NCBI GenBank assembly: GCA_008508345.1 | Contig: QNGE01003596.1 | Coordinates: forward strand, 16,266-80,265 | DNA from: Paragonimus westermani | Taxonomy: Eukaryota > Platyhelminthes > Trematoda > Plagiorchiida > Troglotrematidae | Direction of reading: 5' to 3' | DNA length: 64,000 nt | In this document: piece after piece, positions 25,501 to 36,002 of the stretch | Layout of the letters: the number at the start of each line of letters is the position of its first letter | Numbering within the stretch: position 1 is the stretch's first letter | The notes under the pieces: generated by a model | Database searches by the model: none | What the model saw: only the letters and a program-made list of their open reading frames with translations | Told to the model about the DNA's origin: nothing | Position numbers and translations under genes: made by a program

Positions 25501-25815
25501 ATATACTCCTATAATGAAGTGCTTCTCCCCTAACATTCGCAATGTTCCCTTCTAACGCAGATCCCATTAATGAGTTTTCTGTATTGTTTCCGCCTCTGAG
25601 AGATTCGGACCTTACTTTCATACAAGCGTACCAACTGGCTAAACGGCATTCGCCGGTTGGTCCACAAAGACCTTCACTCACATGGTTCTCGATTTTGACC
25701 CTTCAGTTGCGTGTGTGATTGGTGCTGCACCAGCCACTTATGGTCAGTGTTGTACGTGAGAGTATTTTAGCTTCGAGTAATGAGGCAGATTACTGCGGAA
25801 ACGGCTGCCGCCAAC
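22530..25815 (+). mobile_element. Decayed zinc-finger-tailed non-LTR retrotransposon
   Basis: Pieces of one element can be followed in order across shifting frames. Endonuclease: RRYDTNVAAMSEST near 22645, MDRFYAHLPSSLRL near 22900, GDRLFVLDYFNVLVER near 22953. Reverse transcriptase: TRQIQEKCEHSQPL near 24033. Post-RT region: LLYDNQVWM and YLNRFNLQCLGRIV near 24735-24820. 3' end: LNEGLLRGTEFNH and a degenerate zinc finger near 25170-25270, then non-coding tail. I could not find a YADD box, so the catalytic core is lost. Many stops and shifts mark an old insertion, in contrast with the near-perfect match of 25081-25782 to 31002-31703. Confidence 0.7.
25081..25782 (+). repeat. Left arm of a 702-bp near-identical inverted repeat
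   Basis: The reverse complement of 31002-31703 matches this segment with about one visible difference (inside the AT tract at 25485-25505). It contains the end of the retrotransposon ORF, its degenerate zinc finger and 3' non-coding sequence. Similarity falls sharply at both ends: left of 25081 only a short diverged match remains, and right of 25782 only about 30 diverged bases align. Two same-length minus-strand open frames here (25149-25457, 25307-25681) are mirrored at the other arm and are not genes. Confidence 0.9.
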
Positions 25816-26849
25816 TTTATTGTCTATAGTATGTTGAATGTGCTGCTTTGTAGGTTCCCGTAAGGTTGCATTCAGTTCACGTTTCTGATCTTTATTTTCA
25901 TGTACGCAAGAAGAGGTTTAGTGGCACACTAATTCTCGACTTCGCATTCGCGGGTGTATGCCGAATCATTACAGTTACACACAAAGTATACGGATACATT
26001 GGGTTTGAGGTGCAATCGGATTCATGATTTTGTGTACGCTATCTGGCTGTACACCGAAGTTAAATCTGCTCCTGACTTGATCTCCCTGCTTCTCAGTGAT
26101 ATTAGGCATTACGATCTTAGTCGTTCCTCATGAGCTCATGCAAAAACGACCACACAGTTGTCTGTTTGGGTTAACAGAACCTATTATCTGCTCTCTATGT
26201 TGTGAAGTAAATGTGACTGCGTTCAACTCCCTGCCACGGACGCATCGTCGACTTAGCATTTCGACAGTACCTCTCAGAGAGAGTCAACTTCAACACCAAT
26301 GCTCCCTGACCACGTAGGTGGGGATGCTTTGTTTCCCAATACTCTAATATCAAACTTCTCCCTCTGTTGTATTGACATATTTCGACATTGTTCTACCTTT
26401 GACAGACCAATTCCGTTTATTTCTCATCTCCCAACCTCGTTGGTCCGTTTTCTCAATGATCATGAATCGTCGCGAGTTATCCTAAAGTTATTCGGCGTTC
26501 TTCGTCTTGTGTAGAGATCCGCGTCACTTATCTATTTCCTGTCATACTGGGTCGTAACAGACATTCTGCTTAGGCGAACACCTTGAAGAATTCATAGGTA
26601 CATATGAATAATAGCTCTGTGGATCGTAAATGCTATTAACAATTATCATTATTTACGGCGTGTTCGTAGATTTAAACACTTTAGTGACAACTGTGTAAAC
26701 GTGTGCTTGATTCTCTACGGTAACCATCAATTTCTTCGTCATGGCGTTCGTTTTTATTGTCCTTTCACAAGCGATTTTATTGTCTTTCTTACCCTTTACC
26801 TCAATCGTGTAACTTTTTGTCTAACTCATACTGTCACCGCTTGCGTCAG
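25816..26849 (+). other. RABGAP1 intron 3, last part, nothing recognised
   Basis: The frames at 26096-26317 and 26299-26514 have no recognised motif. The segment ends in the acceptor accgcttgcgtcag before exon 4. Confidence 0.5.
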
Positions 26850-27017
26850 ATTGCGTATCTTTTTGGATTTACGTGAGGAGGAAAAGTCAGGCGAGAATGA
26901 TTGGAAATCGGTGCCCAAAGAGAAATCAGAAGTGTTCAAATTGCGTGCAAAGACCGGCAAACGTCTGTTACTTGGATTCTCACAGATCAGCGGGCTTGCT
27001 CAAATCTTTATTGAGAG
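26850..27017 (+). CDS. RABGAP1: RABGAP1 exon 4: start of middle (kinesin-like/DUF3694) domain
   Basis: The exon reads LRIFLDLREEEKSGENDW, then VPKEKSEVFKLRAKTGKR and ISGLAQIFIER. It aligns with the vertebrate run FSVSLEIKEDDGKGYFSAVP, CFKLRQGIDKKI and NKELAIERCFG, the start of the conserved middle domain of RabGAP1. The donor is gtgagc. The exon starts with one base completing an Arg codon and ends in phase 2. The longer upstream open frame (from 26701) is intron sequence read through. Confidence 0.87.
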
Positions 27018-27565
27018 GTGAGCTACACATTCTGCCTATCACTAACACGGTTGTCAATCAGGATTCGTTTCTGGATGCTGCGTTTGCTCTGATGCTACCG
27101 CTTTTCATCTTTCACTGAGACTTATCTTTCTCAAGTTCTCTCTATACTCTAGATGTAACTAAAGTTGCATTGTGTTGTGCATAAGCGTTTGATTGAATGA
27201 GATACTGACATCTTGTGACAGTATTTCGCATACTGCCAATTGGCCAGTTCGTCCTCTCTCTTCAGCAATACTTTCAACTATTGAAAATGAAACAGTCATG
27301 TTTTTGATTCAACTGCTTTTTCCTTCATCTATCTATTAATCTGAAAGTGTTCACAGAGGGTTATTCGCCTCGACTCGTCTATTCGTGACCCATCCGTATT
27401 GGTCTCCACAGCCTTTACATAGCCTGACGTGTTCTAATGAATTTTTGTCCATACCTTCATTCTAGCCTCAGTTTCAGCTGTAACTACCTGGCAGCGTTAT
27501 TTTATTCACACTTTTTTTCTGATTTATGTGTTCTTTCTTTTTGTTCACTTTCCTTCCTGAGTTAG
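27018..27565 (+). other. Short RABGAP1 intron 4
   Basis: A 548-bp T-rich intron with donor gtgagc and acceptor ctttccttcctgagttag. No repeat similarity was seen. Confidence 0.8.
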
Positions 27566-27759
27566 CTGTCTAGACATCTCCGTGGCCTACGGTCGTTATC
27601 TGAGCGATTCCGAATTGACTTCGCTCGGCCCGGACGAGGACGGTACGAGTGAACATCGTGGTGAGGCGGCAGCAAGTCTGATCCCCGGTTCCACTTTCGT
27701 TATCAGTGTGCTGTGGCCTACAGATAGCAAGGAATTCGAGATGCTCGACACAGTAACCG
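27566..27759 (+). CDS. RABGAP1: RABGAP1 exon 5: middle domain
   Basis: The reading CLDISVAYGRYLSDSEL aligns with CFGLLLSPGKDVRNSDMHLL, and FVISVLWPTDSKEFEML with YVITGSWNPKSPHFQVV of the vertebrate protein. The donor used is gtaaag at 27760, because only this choice gives phase 1, which the next exon needs; a competing gtgtgt follows at 27765. An acidic linker (DEDGTSEHRGE) sits between the two conserved blocks. The function of this domain in the family is not well defined. Confidence 0.87.
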
Positions 27760-28041
27760 GTAAAGGTGTGTTTGTTTCTTCTAACATGTGAACATTTGTT
27801 TTCGACCGAGGTGCGACCCTGAACTATGGTGAATTAATGGGCCACTCAGGCAAAGTATATTGTGACACCATAGGCCTCTACTTCAAGAATGGTTGCACTT
27901 TATACAGTAGGCACCGTATTTTTGTACTCTGAATTATGTTGCGCGTAACACACCGTGCGACCTCGTTATTTCTCTTCGCGGTACCTTATTGTATACGTGA
28001 TTTGTTACGAACCTTTTCTCTCTCTCTCTCTCTGTGTCTAG
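27760..28041 (+). other. Short RABGAP1 intron 5 with (CT)n acceptor tract
   Basis: A 282-bp intron. Its 3' end carries a perfect (CT)n run at 28017-28033, directly forming the polypyrimidine tract of the acceptor tctgtgtctag. Repeat-length variation here could affect splicing of exon 6. Confidence 0.8.
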
Positions 28042-28211
28042 ATGAATGTATTTTTTTCACCGTTTCTGTTCATCTGAGACTGGCCAATTTGGAACAGCCG
28101 ATAGGGTTGAACCGTGTTTGTCGGGCACGTGTGTTTCGGCCGGATGAAGTATTCTGGCTTATGGCTGATCGCAAACCGGTCATACAGGATTACGCGATCT
28201 ATTTGACTGAG
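28042..28211 (+). CDS. RABGAP1: RABGAP1 exon 6: end of middle domain
   Basis: The reading ECIFFTVSVHLRLANLEQP aligns with VLFMTTAVDLVITEVQEP, and VCRARVFRPDEVFWLM with TKVRVCSPNERLFWPF. The final DYAIYLTE corresponds to NFFLKLKQ. The acceptor is preceded by (CT)n, the donor is gtgagt. It starts in phase 1 and ends in phase 0. The next intron is 4.6 kb and full of retroelements. Confidence 0.87.
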
Positions 28212-28386
28212 GTGAGTTCTGCCTGATAAACCAATGAGCTTCAGACACATATCGGTTGTCTTTACTTCTCTACAACTGTGCAACATCTAGTTGTTTCCCA
28301 TTTGGTTTTTTTTTCTTAGACTGCTCTCTGTAAAAAAGGTGCCATTTCTCAGTAGTGGTCATGCTCGTGCTCCGGATCACAGTACA

Positions 28387-28421
28387 TTTATATATATATA
28401 TGTATATGTATATATATATAA
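28387..28421. repeat. (TA)n microsatellite
   Basis: An interrupted TA run directly before a Penelope-type terminal sequence; AT repeats are common insertion sites of these elements. Confidence 0.8.
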
Positions 28422-28535
28422 AGTAATCGGAAAAGGGGGCACATACTGAGTAATGAACGATTTATTGTGACGTTTCAAATCCACACTTGGATCCGTTATC
28501 AACACTAGTTTTTAGACATCGTGTACGTCATTGTT
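28422..28535 (-). mobile_element. Penelope-type terminal sequence with degenerate hammerhead
   Basis: On the minus strand the segment reads ttgataacggatcc, aagtgt, ggatttgaaacgtcac. This has the layout of the small hammerheads found in PLE terminal repeats: a core strand, a stem II arm (ATCC/GGAT around AAGTGT), GAAA and then CGUC with an almost absent stem III. The first core strand is UUGAUAA instead of CUGAUGA, so it is likely inactive. It joins the 5' end of a truncated RTE-like copy at about 28536. Confidence 0.45.
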
Positions 28536-30745
28536 ATACTTGACGTCGTTCTTCACTGAATCAGATTTGGTCTCAGATGGACCACAACTGTTAGTTATGG
28601 ATGGCATTTCTCCACACAGGAGCACTTACTTGGATTCAAGTCATAAGTTGGTGCGTTTCCGTTTTGTTCTTGCCTCTGCTGTGCAACGACCTTGCCAGAA
28701 ACAGCAACTGACTGTTGAGAAACTGGCTATACCGTCGGTAAACCACAAGTATCCGGGTAGCCTAGAAAGCTGACTTAGTGATACTTATCACGAAAATCTT
28801 ACTAGCTGCTGGACCCAAACCTCACAGGCCATTCGTTAAACAGGTACTATAGCATGCGGCACGGTGGTACATAGGTTGAACAGACATTGTATCTGTGATC
28901 AATGCCTTGATTTATTGGAAGCTAGACGGTACATTCCTTCTGGCACTTCGTATAACAAGTCTAGAAGAGATGTGCGGAAGAAACTGAAACGTAGCCTAAA
29001 ACCTGATCGTGAGGTTTGGTTAGTGGAAAAAGCTAAGGAAGTGGAAACCGCTTTTGCTTCAGTAGACATCAGTAGACAGATTGTTCAAGCTTACCCGTGT
29101 TACTGGTCCCAGGCCACCGTCTGTCAGTAAAGCTATCAGCGAGGAGTTGCCACACATCTGTACTAAATCCAAAAAGCTAGAACGATGGGCGCGGCACTTT
29201 GAGGATTGATTTTGCTGGCCCCTTGTTTCTACTGTGTTACCATCGTAAACTTCTAATGTAACACTTTGGTTGGCAAATTTGAAACTGCCCACTGCGACTG
29301 TGGTCCGCAACTGTACTGCGGCTCTCAAACATGATGGGATTGCTGACGGAGTTGATTTCCTGTCAACTCTTTTTAAAGAAGGTGGAAAGGCGTTGGTTAA
29401 GCACTTAACTCAAGCGTTCCAATTTATGTGAATGACGGTGGGTACTCCTCTGTGGTGTGGTCACTCTAAAGCAGTTCCCATATTCAGGAAAAGAGTCCGA
29501 GATTCTTACGAAAGACGTGAGGAATTAGTTTGACAGTCATTGCTGGGGTTCTGACGTCCATTATGATTCATCGACTCATTGCATCTTGTGTGGACTGTCT
29601 GAGGCACGCACAAGATGCTTGCGTGGATCTCCTACCTAGTGGAAGAATACCATATGTTTATTATGCTGACGACAAGGTGTTGCGGTTTGGCAACTTTTAA
29701 ACAGGACAAACGATTCTGGATACTATTTCGCCCTCTACTAAGTGTTTTGGTATGCGCTTCACAAACCCAAAATACAAGGTGATTCTGCGTGACTGCCGTG
29801 ATTACTTGGATTTAATGTTGGATAATGAAGTTGCGAAAGATGTTGACCGGTTTGTATACTTTGGAAGGTGTATCACCAGCAGCGGTTTAGGTGTTGAGAA
29901 TGAAACAGTAACGCGTACCCCTAAGGCCAGAGCGGTATTCCATAATCTAGGATACTTTTGGCAACAAATAGGCATCTCCCCGAGGCTTGAGGGTCATGTA
30001 TATGAGGCGACAGTGAAGGTTGTATTCTTGTGTGGCTTATGGTAGAATAAGTGAGCTGTCTTCAGGTATTTGGCCATCGATGTCTGTATTCAATCGCGCA
30101 CATCGGATAGCGCAAAAGAGGAAACGATGAGATGGTTGAGCAGCGGGTGTTTGGTAGTGATTGCTAAATGTGTTCGTTTGTTCATTCCTTACATATGCTT
30201 ACAAATAAATGGCTAGGCGTGTACTAAGGATGCCAGCTGGTCATATGCCATACTGAACACTCTCTGTCTGACGCCGCAGCCGACTGGCGTGGGGTGCGAA
30301 GTGGACTCATGCTGACGGGGGAATGAAGTCGTCAACCGAGAGGGTGTCCACTGTGGACCGCGTTAAACTCTCGAGCTGGGGACCTCGCGGATCACAGATT
30401 CGGTGACTGGAGACGTTAGGTACAATGGTGTGAATGTTGTTTGATCGAGTTGTGTGTGAGGTAAATGCACTTAATGATGCCTGGCAGTGAGAGCCCTAGG
30501 GAAGCTGTCTTAGTGATGTATCCTTATTTCCATTTATAGCTCGGCTTTTTTGTTTACAAGGTGTAAGCACCTTGGTGAAAGTTTGAATATAGGCGTAATT
30601 ATTTTAACTAGTTTGGTTTGCTCGCTTTCTGTTTTTTCCTTCTTCCTGACGAGGGCTTGCCTTTTTCTTCAGGATTACATGTCAGTTAAGCATCGACGAA
30701 AACCACTGATGACGTATTGCTGTCTGTGATGATGATATCGCCTCA
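28536..30745 (+). mobile_element. RTE-like retrotransposon, 5'-truncated copy
   Basis: It is collinear with the larger copy at 49554-52695. LVSDGPQLL (28560) matches LVSDRPHG (50190); the inter-domain block near 28760-29290 matches 50385-50900; a polymerase active-site box YYADD lies at about 29660; VYFGRCITSSGLGVENE at about 29850 matches VYLGSCIS, and the 3' UTR matches 52475-52695. The frame is broken by stops and shifts (for example a stop right after the YADD block). The endonuclease start is missing. It sits sense in RABGAP1 intron 6. Confidence 0.8.
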
Positions 30746-30969
30746 AACCGAGATGAATTCTCCAGTCTAACTGGATACACTGTTCCGTTTCAGGTTTGCT
30801 TTCTGAGCCGGAGGAAATGAACTAATTTTATAAACACTTTCGTTATAGTTCGTGAGTAGCAGTATCCAAACCTGTTTTTTGTGTGTAAAATCTCACCTAA
30901 GGAGCATATATCAAGGAATGGTAGGCTTATGCCCACGTTGGATGCGGATGCATAAGAGTGGCAGCATCA
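30746..30969 (+). other. Intron 6 spacer between two retroelements
   Basis: About 220 bp of unassigned sequence between the RTE 3' end and the antisense copy that starts near 30970. Confidence 0.5.
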
Positions 30970-31725
30970 TTGGTGGCGGCCGTTTCGGGATTAATCTGTC
31001 ACATTACTCGAAGCTAAAATACTCTCACGTACAACACTGACCATAAGTGGCTGGTGCAGCACCAATCACACACGCAACTGAAGGGTCAAAATCGAGAACC
31101 ATGTGAGTGAAGGTCTTTGTGGACCAACCGGCGAATGCCGTTTAGCCAGTTGGTACGCTTGTATGAAAGTAAGGTCCGAATCTCTCAGAGGCGGAAACAA
31201 TACAGAAAACTCATTAATGGGATCTGCGTTAGAAGGGAACATTGCGAATGTTAGGGGAGAAGCACTTCATTATAGGAGTATATATATATATATATATATG
31301 ATGGAGAGAAAAACAAAAGTTCAAATTTGGACGAAGAGACAAACAAAACGTCCATCGTGCGTGACACTAACAAAGCTGGAGTGCAGAATAGATGGAAGGC
31401 CATCATGGCCCAGCTTTTTGAAAATGGGAGCGTATGGTTTACCAAACGACGGTGGTCGTTGGTTGATCCCAACGTAAAACTAGACATAACAGACACGAAT
31501 CGCTTCAGCATGAGGTGTTTGTCGTCGCTGACGGTGTTCTATGAGCCTTTTGATTACCGAACGATTGGAGCCGGCCACCGCATTTATCGCCGTTTTCGTC
31601 ACAGTACCTCATGGTTACGTCATCATGATTTGTAACACTTGCGGTTTCTAAACGTACGATGTGGTTGAATTCAGTGCCGCGCAGCAGTCCTTCATTGAGG
31701 TTCCGGACACTAGCCCTGGATAGCA
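30970..31725 (-). mobile_element. 3' end copy of the zinc-finger-tailed element, opposite orientation
   Basis: On the minus strand it reads LSRASVRNLNEGLLRG, then TEFNHIVRLETAS, and continues into the degenerate zinc finger and 3' tail. It is the same family as 12235-12660 and 22530-25815. The core 31002-31703 is nearly identical to 25081-25782. Upstream coding parts are absent, so it began as a 5'-truncated insertion or a duplicated block. Confidence 0.8.
31002..31703 (-). repeat. Right arm of the 702-bp near-identical inverted repeat
   Basis: Partner of 25081-25782 in inverted orientation, 5.2 kb apart, same length. The frames at 31103-31477 and 31327-31635 mirror those of the other arm; the protein read from the second is identical in both arms, although neither is a gene. 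This level of identity is unlike any other repeat pair in the window. Confidence 0.9.
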
Positions 31726-32778
31726 TTGTTCTGGACGGTCTGATTGAATACTAATTCTCCATGTTTGTGCGCGCATTCCGTTAATGGTGTGATAGTTTTC
31801 TTCGGTAGCTGGTCCCAGTCTGCTGTTTGACTTGACAGTATGTCACTGTTTAATGGGCTTATACCGACATACAGATGTCAACAGTCTGACGAATGCAGGT
31901 CGTAGTTAACTCAGCCTAGCAGACGCCTTCCAGCAGGTTGGTCACCACTTTCGTAGCTGTTAATAACATTCTCACCAGGTCGCTTCGTGTAATGCGATGG
32001 GCACTGCACCGTCGAATTCTGAAAGTTTCGTCCATATTGCTCAGCCAGCATAGTTATATTTCTCGTTCTCCGCGGTGTTCTCTGTTTTCTTGGTCATCAT
32101 CTAACTGTGGACTCCTGGGTGTATGGATATTCCGATCAGATATACGACCATGCTGTCGGCGATTTACCTTAGTAAATTGACCTACTTTGTCTCTTACAGG
32201 ATTCTGTGGGAAATCCCGTATCGAATGAGATTTCCTAGGTGGAGCACTTTCTGATTTTTTATACATTTTTTTCGAATTAGCATTTTATGTGAAAGTATTT
32301 CCAGTTTTTAACAACCCTCACGAGATGCGTTTTGCGACTCCAAAGTGTAAACCGCTGCTCTGATATGGTGATAGTATGGTTTACTCATGAACTGAATCTG
32401 TCGTTCGTTTTCCTTCCCTTTTTTCCGTGGGCGTTGATTTTCACACATGCGTACACAGTAAGCGCTTATCGTTCGGTCGAATCCAGTTTCGTTTCCCTTC
32501 TGTAACCAAAAATCTTACATATCACAATTTTCCAGTCATTCAGGCGTCCGTGATGTCCAATTTGCGGTTAATGTTATACTCACAGTTGACTCGAACACTT
32601 GTTTAGAAACAGGAGGTACACACCTCGTGTGCTATAACTACAGTAAATTTACTACTGTCGTTTTTAAAGCCAAATTTCTTCTCTCATTGCACAGGTTCTG
32701 TTGGGTGTGTTTCACGTTTTTCTTTCCGACCTTTTCTTCCATCCGTTCGGTTTATTGTACGCATGAAAAAATGTATAG
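31726..32778 (+). other. RABGAP1 intron 6, last part
   Basis: No repeat family recognised. A strong acceptor-like site (tttcttctctcattgcacag, ending 32695) has no coding continuation: its phase 0 frame stops after 23 codons without similarity. Confidence 0.5.
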
Positions 32779-32929
32779 TATATAGACAACGAGCAAAATT
32801 TATTCATCGGACGGTTCATGGAAGCGGTCAAAATATCTCCGTCTCCCTCCGTTGTGGTATCCAATCTGACTGATTCAGAAGACACCACCACTGGAGTTCA
32901 TCTACACAACGACGCAGTACGTCAAAATG
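32779..32929 (+). CDS. RABGAP1: RABGAP1 exon 7: Ser/Thr-rich linker (5' end uncertain)
   Basis: The reading ISPSPSVVVSNLTDSED and TTTGVHLHNDAVRQN corresponds to the Ser-rich linker between the middle domain and the TBC domain (vertebrate TTASPSVRLPQSGSQSS). The donor gtgcgt at 32930 gives phase 1, exactly as needed by exon 8. The 5' end is placed at the only AG that gives phase 0 with an open frame (tgtatag, ending 32778), but that acceptor lacks a pyrimidine tract. The peptide before the in-frame ATG at 32818 is not conserved; an internal promoter or a missed small exon is possible. Confidence 0.55.
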
Positions 32930-35232
32930 GTGCGTCCTTGATTCGTTTATGTAATTCTGCAATCGTTTTCCATTATGCTTCCTTTCCTCTTATCAGTTAC
33001 GCACATCAGTTACGCACAAAAAGCAATAGAATGGTTCAATTTAACCTAGTCTGATTTCCCGTGTGTTCGTTTGGGCGCAGCACATACAATATCGACGACG
33101 ACATTTTGTTCTGGGTTGTTTAATTACTGTACCAGGCAGCTTGTTTGCGGCGAATCAGTCCGAACGTTGCGATTTTGACTGGTTACTGAGAACCTAACAC
33201 GATATCGGGTTGAATTACTCGATAACATTTTGGTCAATGTGGACAGTTAAAATGTTCACTGTTCGACATGTTGTGCGTTGCTCCTATTATTTGTTACATC
33301 ATTCGAGGTTCTGCCATATTTTACACTGATAAATTGCCGTTCTTGCCGTCGTCTGGTCGTCTCCAGCCATTCCTTATTTGTGGCTACCAGATGTTGTCGC
33401 CTGTATTTTACTTGTTTGTTCACAAAGTTATGAATTTCACATATTACGATCCTCTCTTCATGCTACACTCGTTCTTGCTACTGGGGCTTTTTTCATTTGG
33501 ATTGATAGACATTTTGCCGCATGATTGCATGACACGATGTTCCAACTTCAAAATGGCCAACACAATCAGATTGGGTACACCCCCACACACTAAGCTGACA
33601 AATTTCACGGCTTAGATTCAGTCCAAGCAACCTATGACAGCCCCCTATAATCCCACTCCGGGAGACCTGATGAAGTGGGCCCTGCAGACGTTGAGCAGCA
33701 GTTTGTGAAAGCAGACCAATGTCTCTATGCAAATGCGTATTTGTCTGTCGAAGCACAATAGTTTTACAATATTCATACTTGGCCGTCTTCTCCGTGCTCA
33801 TTTACGTTTATTCCCGCTGGGGGAGTTTTTAAGTAGTGACGGGCAAACGACCGTCTGTGCATTTCTACTAACGGTAAGATCTTGCTCACGGCGATCGATA
33901 TTGTCATCAGTCCAGTGGAAGACCTCGAAAACAAGCTACATCACCCATGGCTTATGCGTTCATTGCCACCTAGTTCGCGAACACACTGGGCCCAACCATT
34001 CCCACATCTCGAAACAGGTACTCTCTGAATCGGCTTCTTTTGTCAACGTGTCCAGCGTTGCCCAATCAACCGTGTCCGTGCCGAGTAGGCTCAGCTGACG
34101 AGGGAAACGATGAGATATCTGCATTCGGTGCTGACCTATGTGTGCTCACGTTCACTGGATTGTACAGACAGCCGTCGATCCTCGCTTTGTTGTTGAGCTT
34201 TGGGATAATTGTTTGCGAATATGAGATGTACCGATGTGCGCCTTGCCGACACCGTGCGTAGTTTGCTTACCGTTTATTTTTCTACCAAACTAATTCTCGT
34301 TCTGATTAGGCGTTCGATGTAACAGAATGTTAGAGTTCTGTTGTACAACTTGCCCTTTTAAATGTTTTTATTGTCAAACAAAAGTAACCGATTAGCTTTT
34401 CTGTTTCCATACCGTGAAATGTTTGCTGCCATCTTGCGTCGGTACAGATGTTTTGTGCAATTTCTTATCGTTAGCACTGACTATCCTCTACCCCGTGTGT
34501 TCAAGTCACCTTGCTCCAGTAAATGTAAATATATTACCAGCTCTTTTGTGATAATCTTCGTTGAACCCGTTAAAGTCACTGATGTAACTCGCCTTTTTCT
34601 CCGTCAAACGTTCTATCCCGGCTTGAATGCAATACTCGGATTCTTGCTGTGTGGCTTTATCCAGTCTACCAGCGCATAGTCAGTAAGAACACGATTACGT
34701 AGAAACACACACCGTAATGCCTATTTCCAGTTAGAAAAGTGAATTATATATATCTGTATAGTGAGTTATTCGCCAAATATAGCCAACTACACGTTGAACC
34801 AATGTGCGGTGGTTTAGGCCACTTCACGATTAGTTGGCCCAACATGGTCAACCCTATAGCCGTTGCACTCTGATTGGTTCGTCGGGCTAGCGCGATACCC
34901 ACGTTCACCTTCACGCCTCATCCTGGTTGGTTCAACTGGGGAAAAAATGCACGTCAGTGTTTTGTTCATGAACGATTTCGTCACTCCTCACTGATGACCT
35001 GATTAAGTTATTTTGATGTTGTCCTTTCCTAACAATCATGGATCTAGACAGTTATATCTGAATACGGGTGATCACAACCTACTTAGATGCTTATTGTGAC
35101 GTTAGAATTGCTCAACAGCGAAGTGTAAAATGCACCCGTGGTTCGATTAAACGGGCAGGTAAGTAAGGGTAGCTCCATATGGAGGTTGTGGTCAGATTGT
35201 GCACTTGATCATACCATGATTTGCATCTGACA

Positions 35233-35291
35233 CTTATGCTCACATTTGTTTGTGATCCGATCGATTTAAGCCAAATCGGATTGAGCATAAG
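35233..35291. repeat. Nested inverted repeat (hairpin)
   Basis: Outer arms cttatgctca (35233-35242) and tgagcataag (35282-35291) are perfect complements (10 bp). Inside, atccgat (35255-35261) and atcggat (35275-35281) form a further 7 bp. It could be the end of a small foldback or MITE-like element. No gene overlaps it. Confidence 0.7.
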
Positions 35292-36002
35292 TAATTGCGT
35301 CCTCAGCCTACACCACTGTGCACTCTACACTTCTGGTTTGAACCACGTCGATTCCTCCTGATGAATAACAGTAATAACATCCAGCCACTAACGTTACAAT
35401 TGAAATATGAGCTGCCTAGTCACTTGGTGGGCTCCATATAATTCTGTTCTACGGTCGGCGACCACACGCATAGACTTATCGTTTCTGGAAGTTCAACCGT
35501 TGAAAGCAACGCACCTGAGTTGGTACTTCGCCTAACTTGTTCTGGTTGGTTAGCATTCTTAGTAGACTTTACGTCTAAATCCTTATTCGCTGTACCAGGT
35601 TTGTTACGTGTATACACTGATTCTTCTAAATGGCCGCACACTTAAAATCTCGAATTACGCAAGTTTGCATAAGCACAAAATCCATTCGATGTGTACGTGC
35701 AATCAACCGTCCACATCTAGTTTGAAGAGGTAATATCGTCTCAGATGTGTTGTACACTTTGTTTCCTCTTAAATTCATAACGTTAGATGCAAGTTTAGAA
35801 CGGTGGACTGAACGAAAGTGCACGGAATTCACATTCAGGTCATCGACCATTCCATTTCATTATTTTCTGCGTGTTCAGAACTTGGAATTCGGTGCATAAG
35901 ATCATACTGGACTTGTCGAACACAGGCACGAGTTTTGTGTTTATTGCAGTTTGGCGTGTGGGTTGAGTATTTCCAGGCTGTTCAGAACCATATGTGAGCG
36001 GT

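Noticed and set aside
25149..25681. Two overlapping minus-strand open frames of 102 and 124 residues, duplicated at 31103-31635
   Set aside because: Their conservation comes from the near-identical inverted repeat, not from coding: two different overlapping frames are conserved equally, and the sense strand holds the retrotransposon zinc finger.
32696..32764. Strong acceptor with a 23-codon open frame before a stop
   Set aside because: The frame has no similarity to the expected linker and ends in a stop without a donor; kept only as a note on exon 7.
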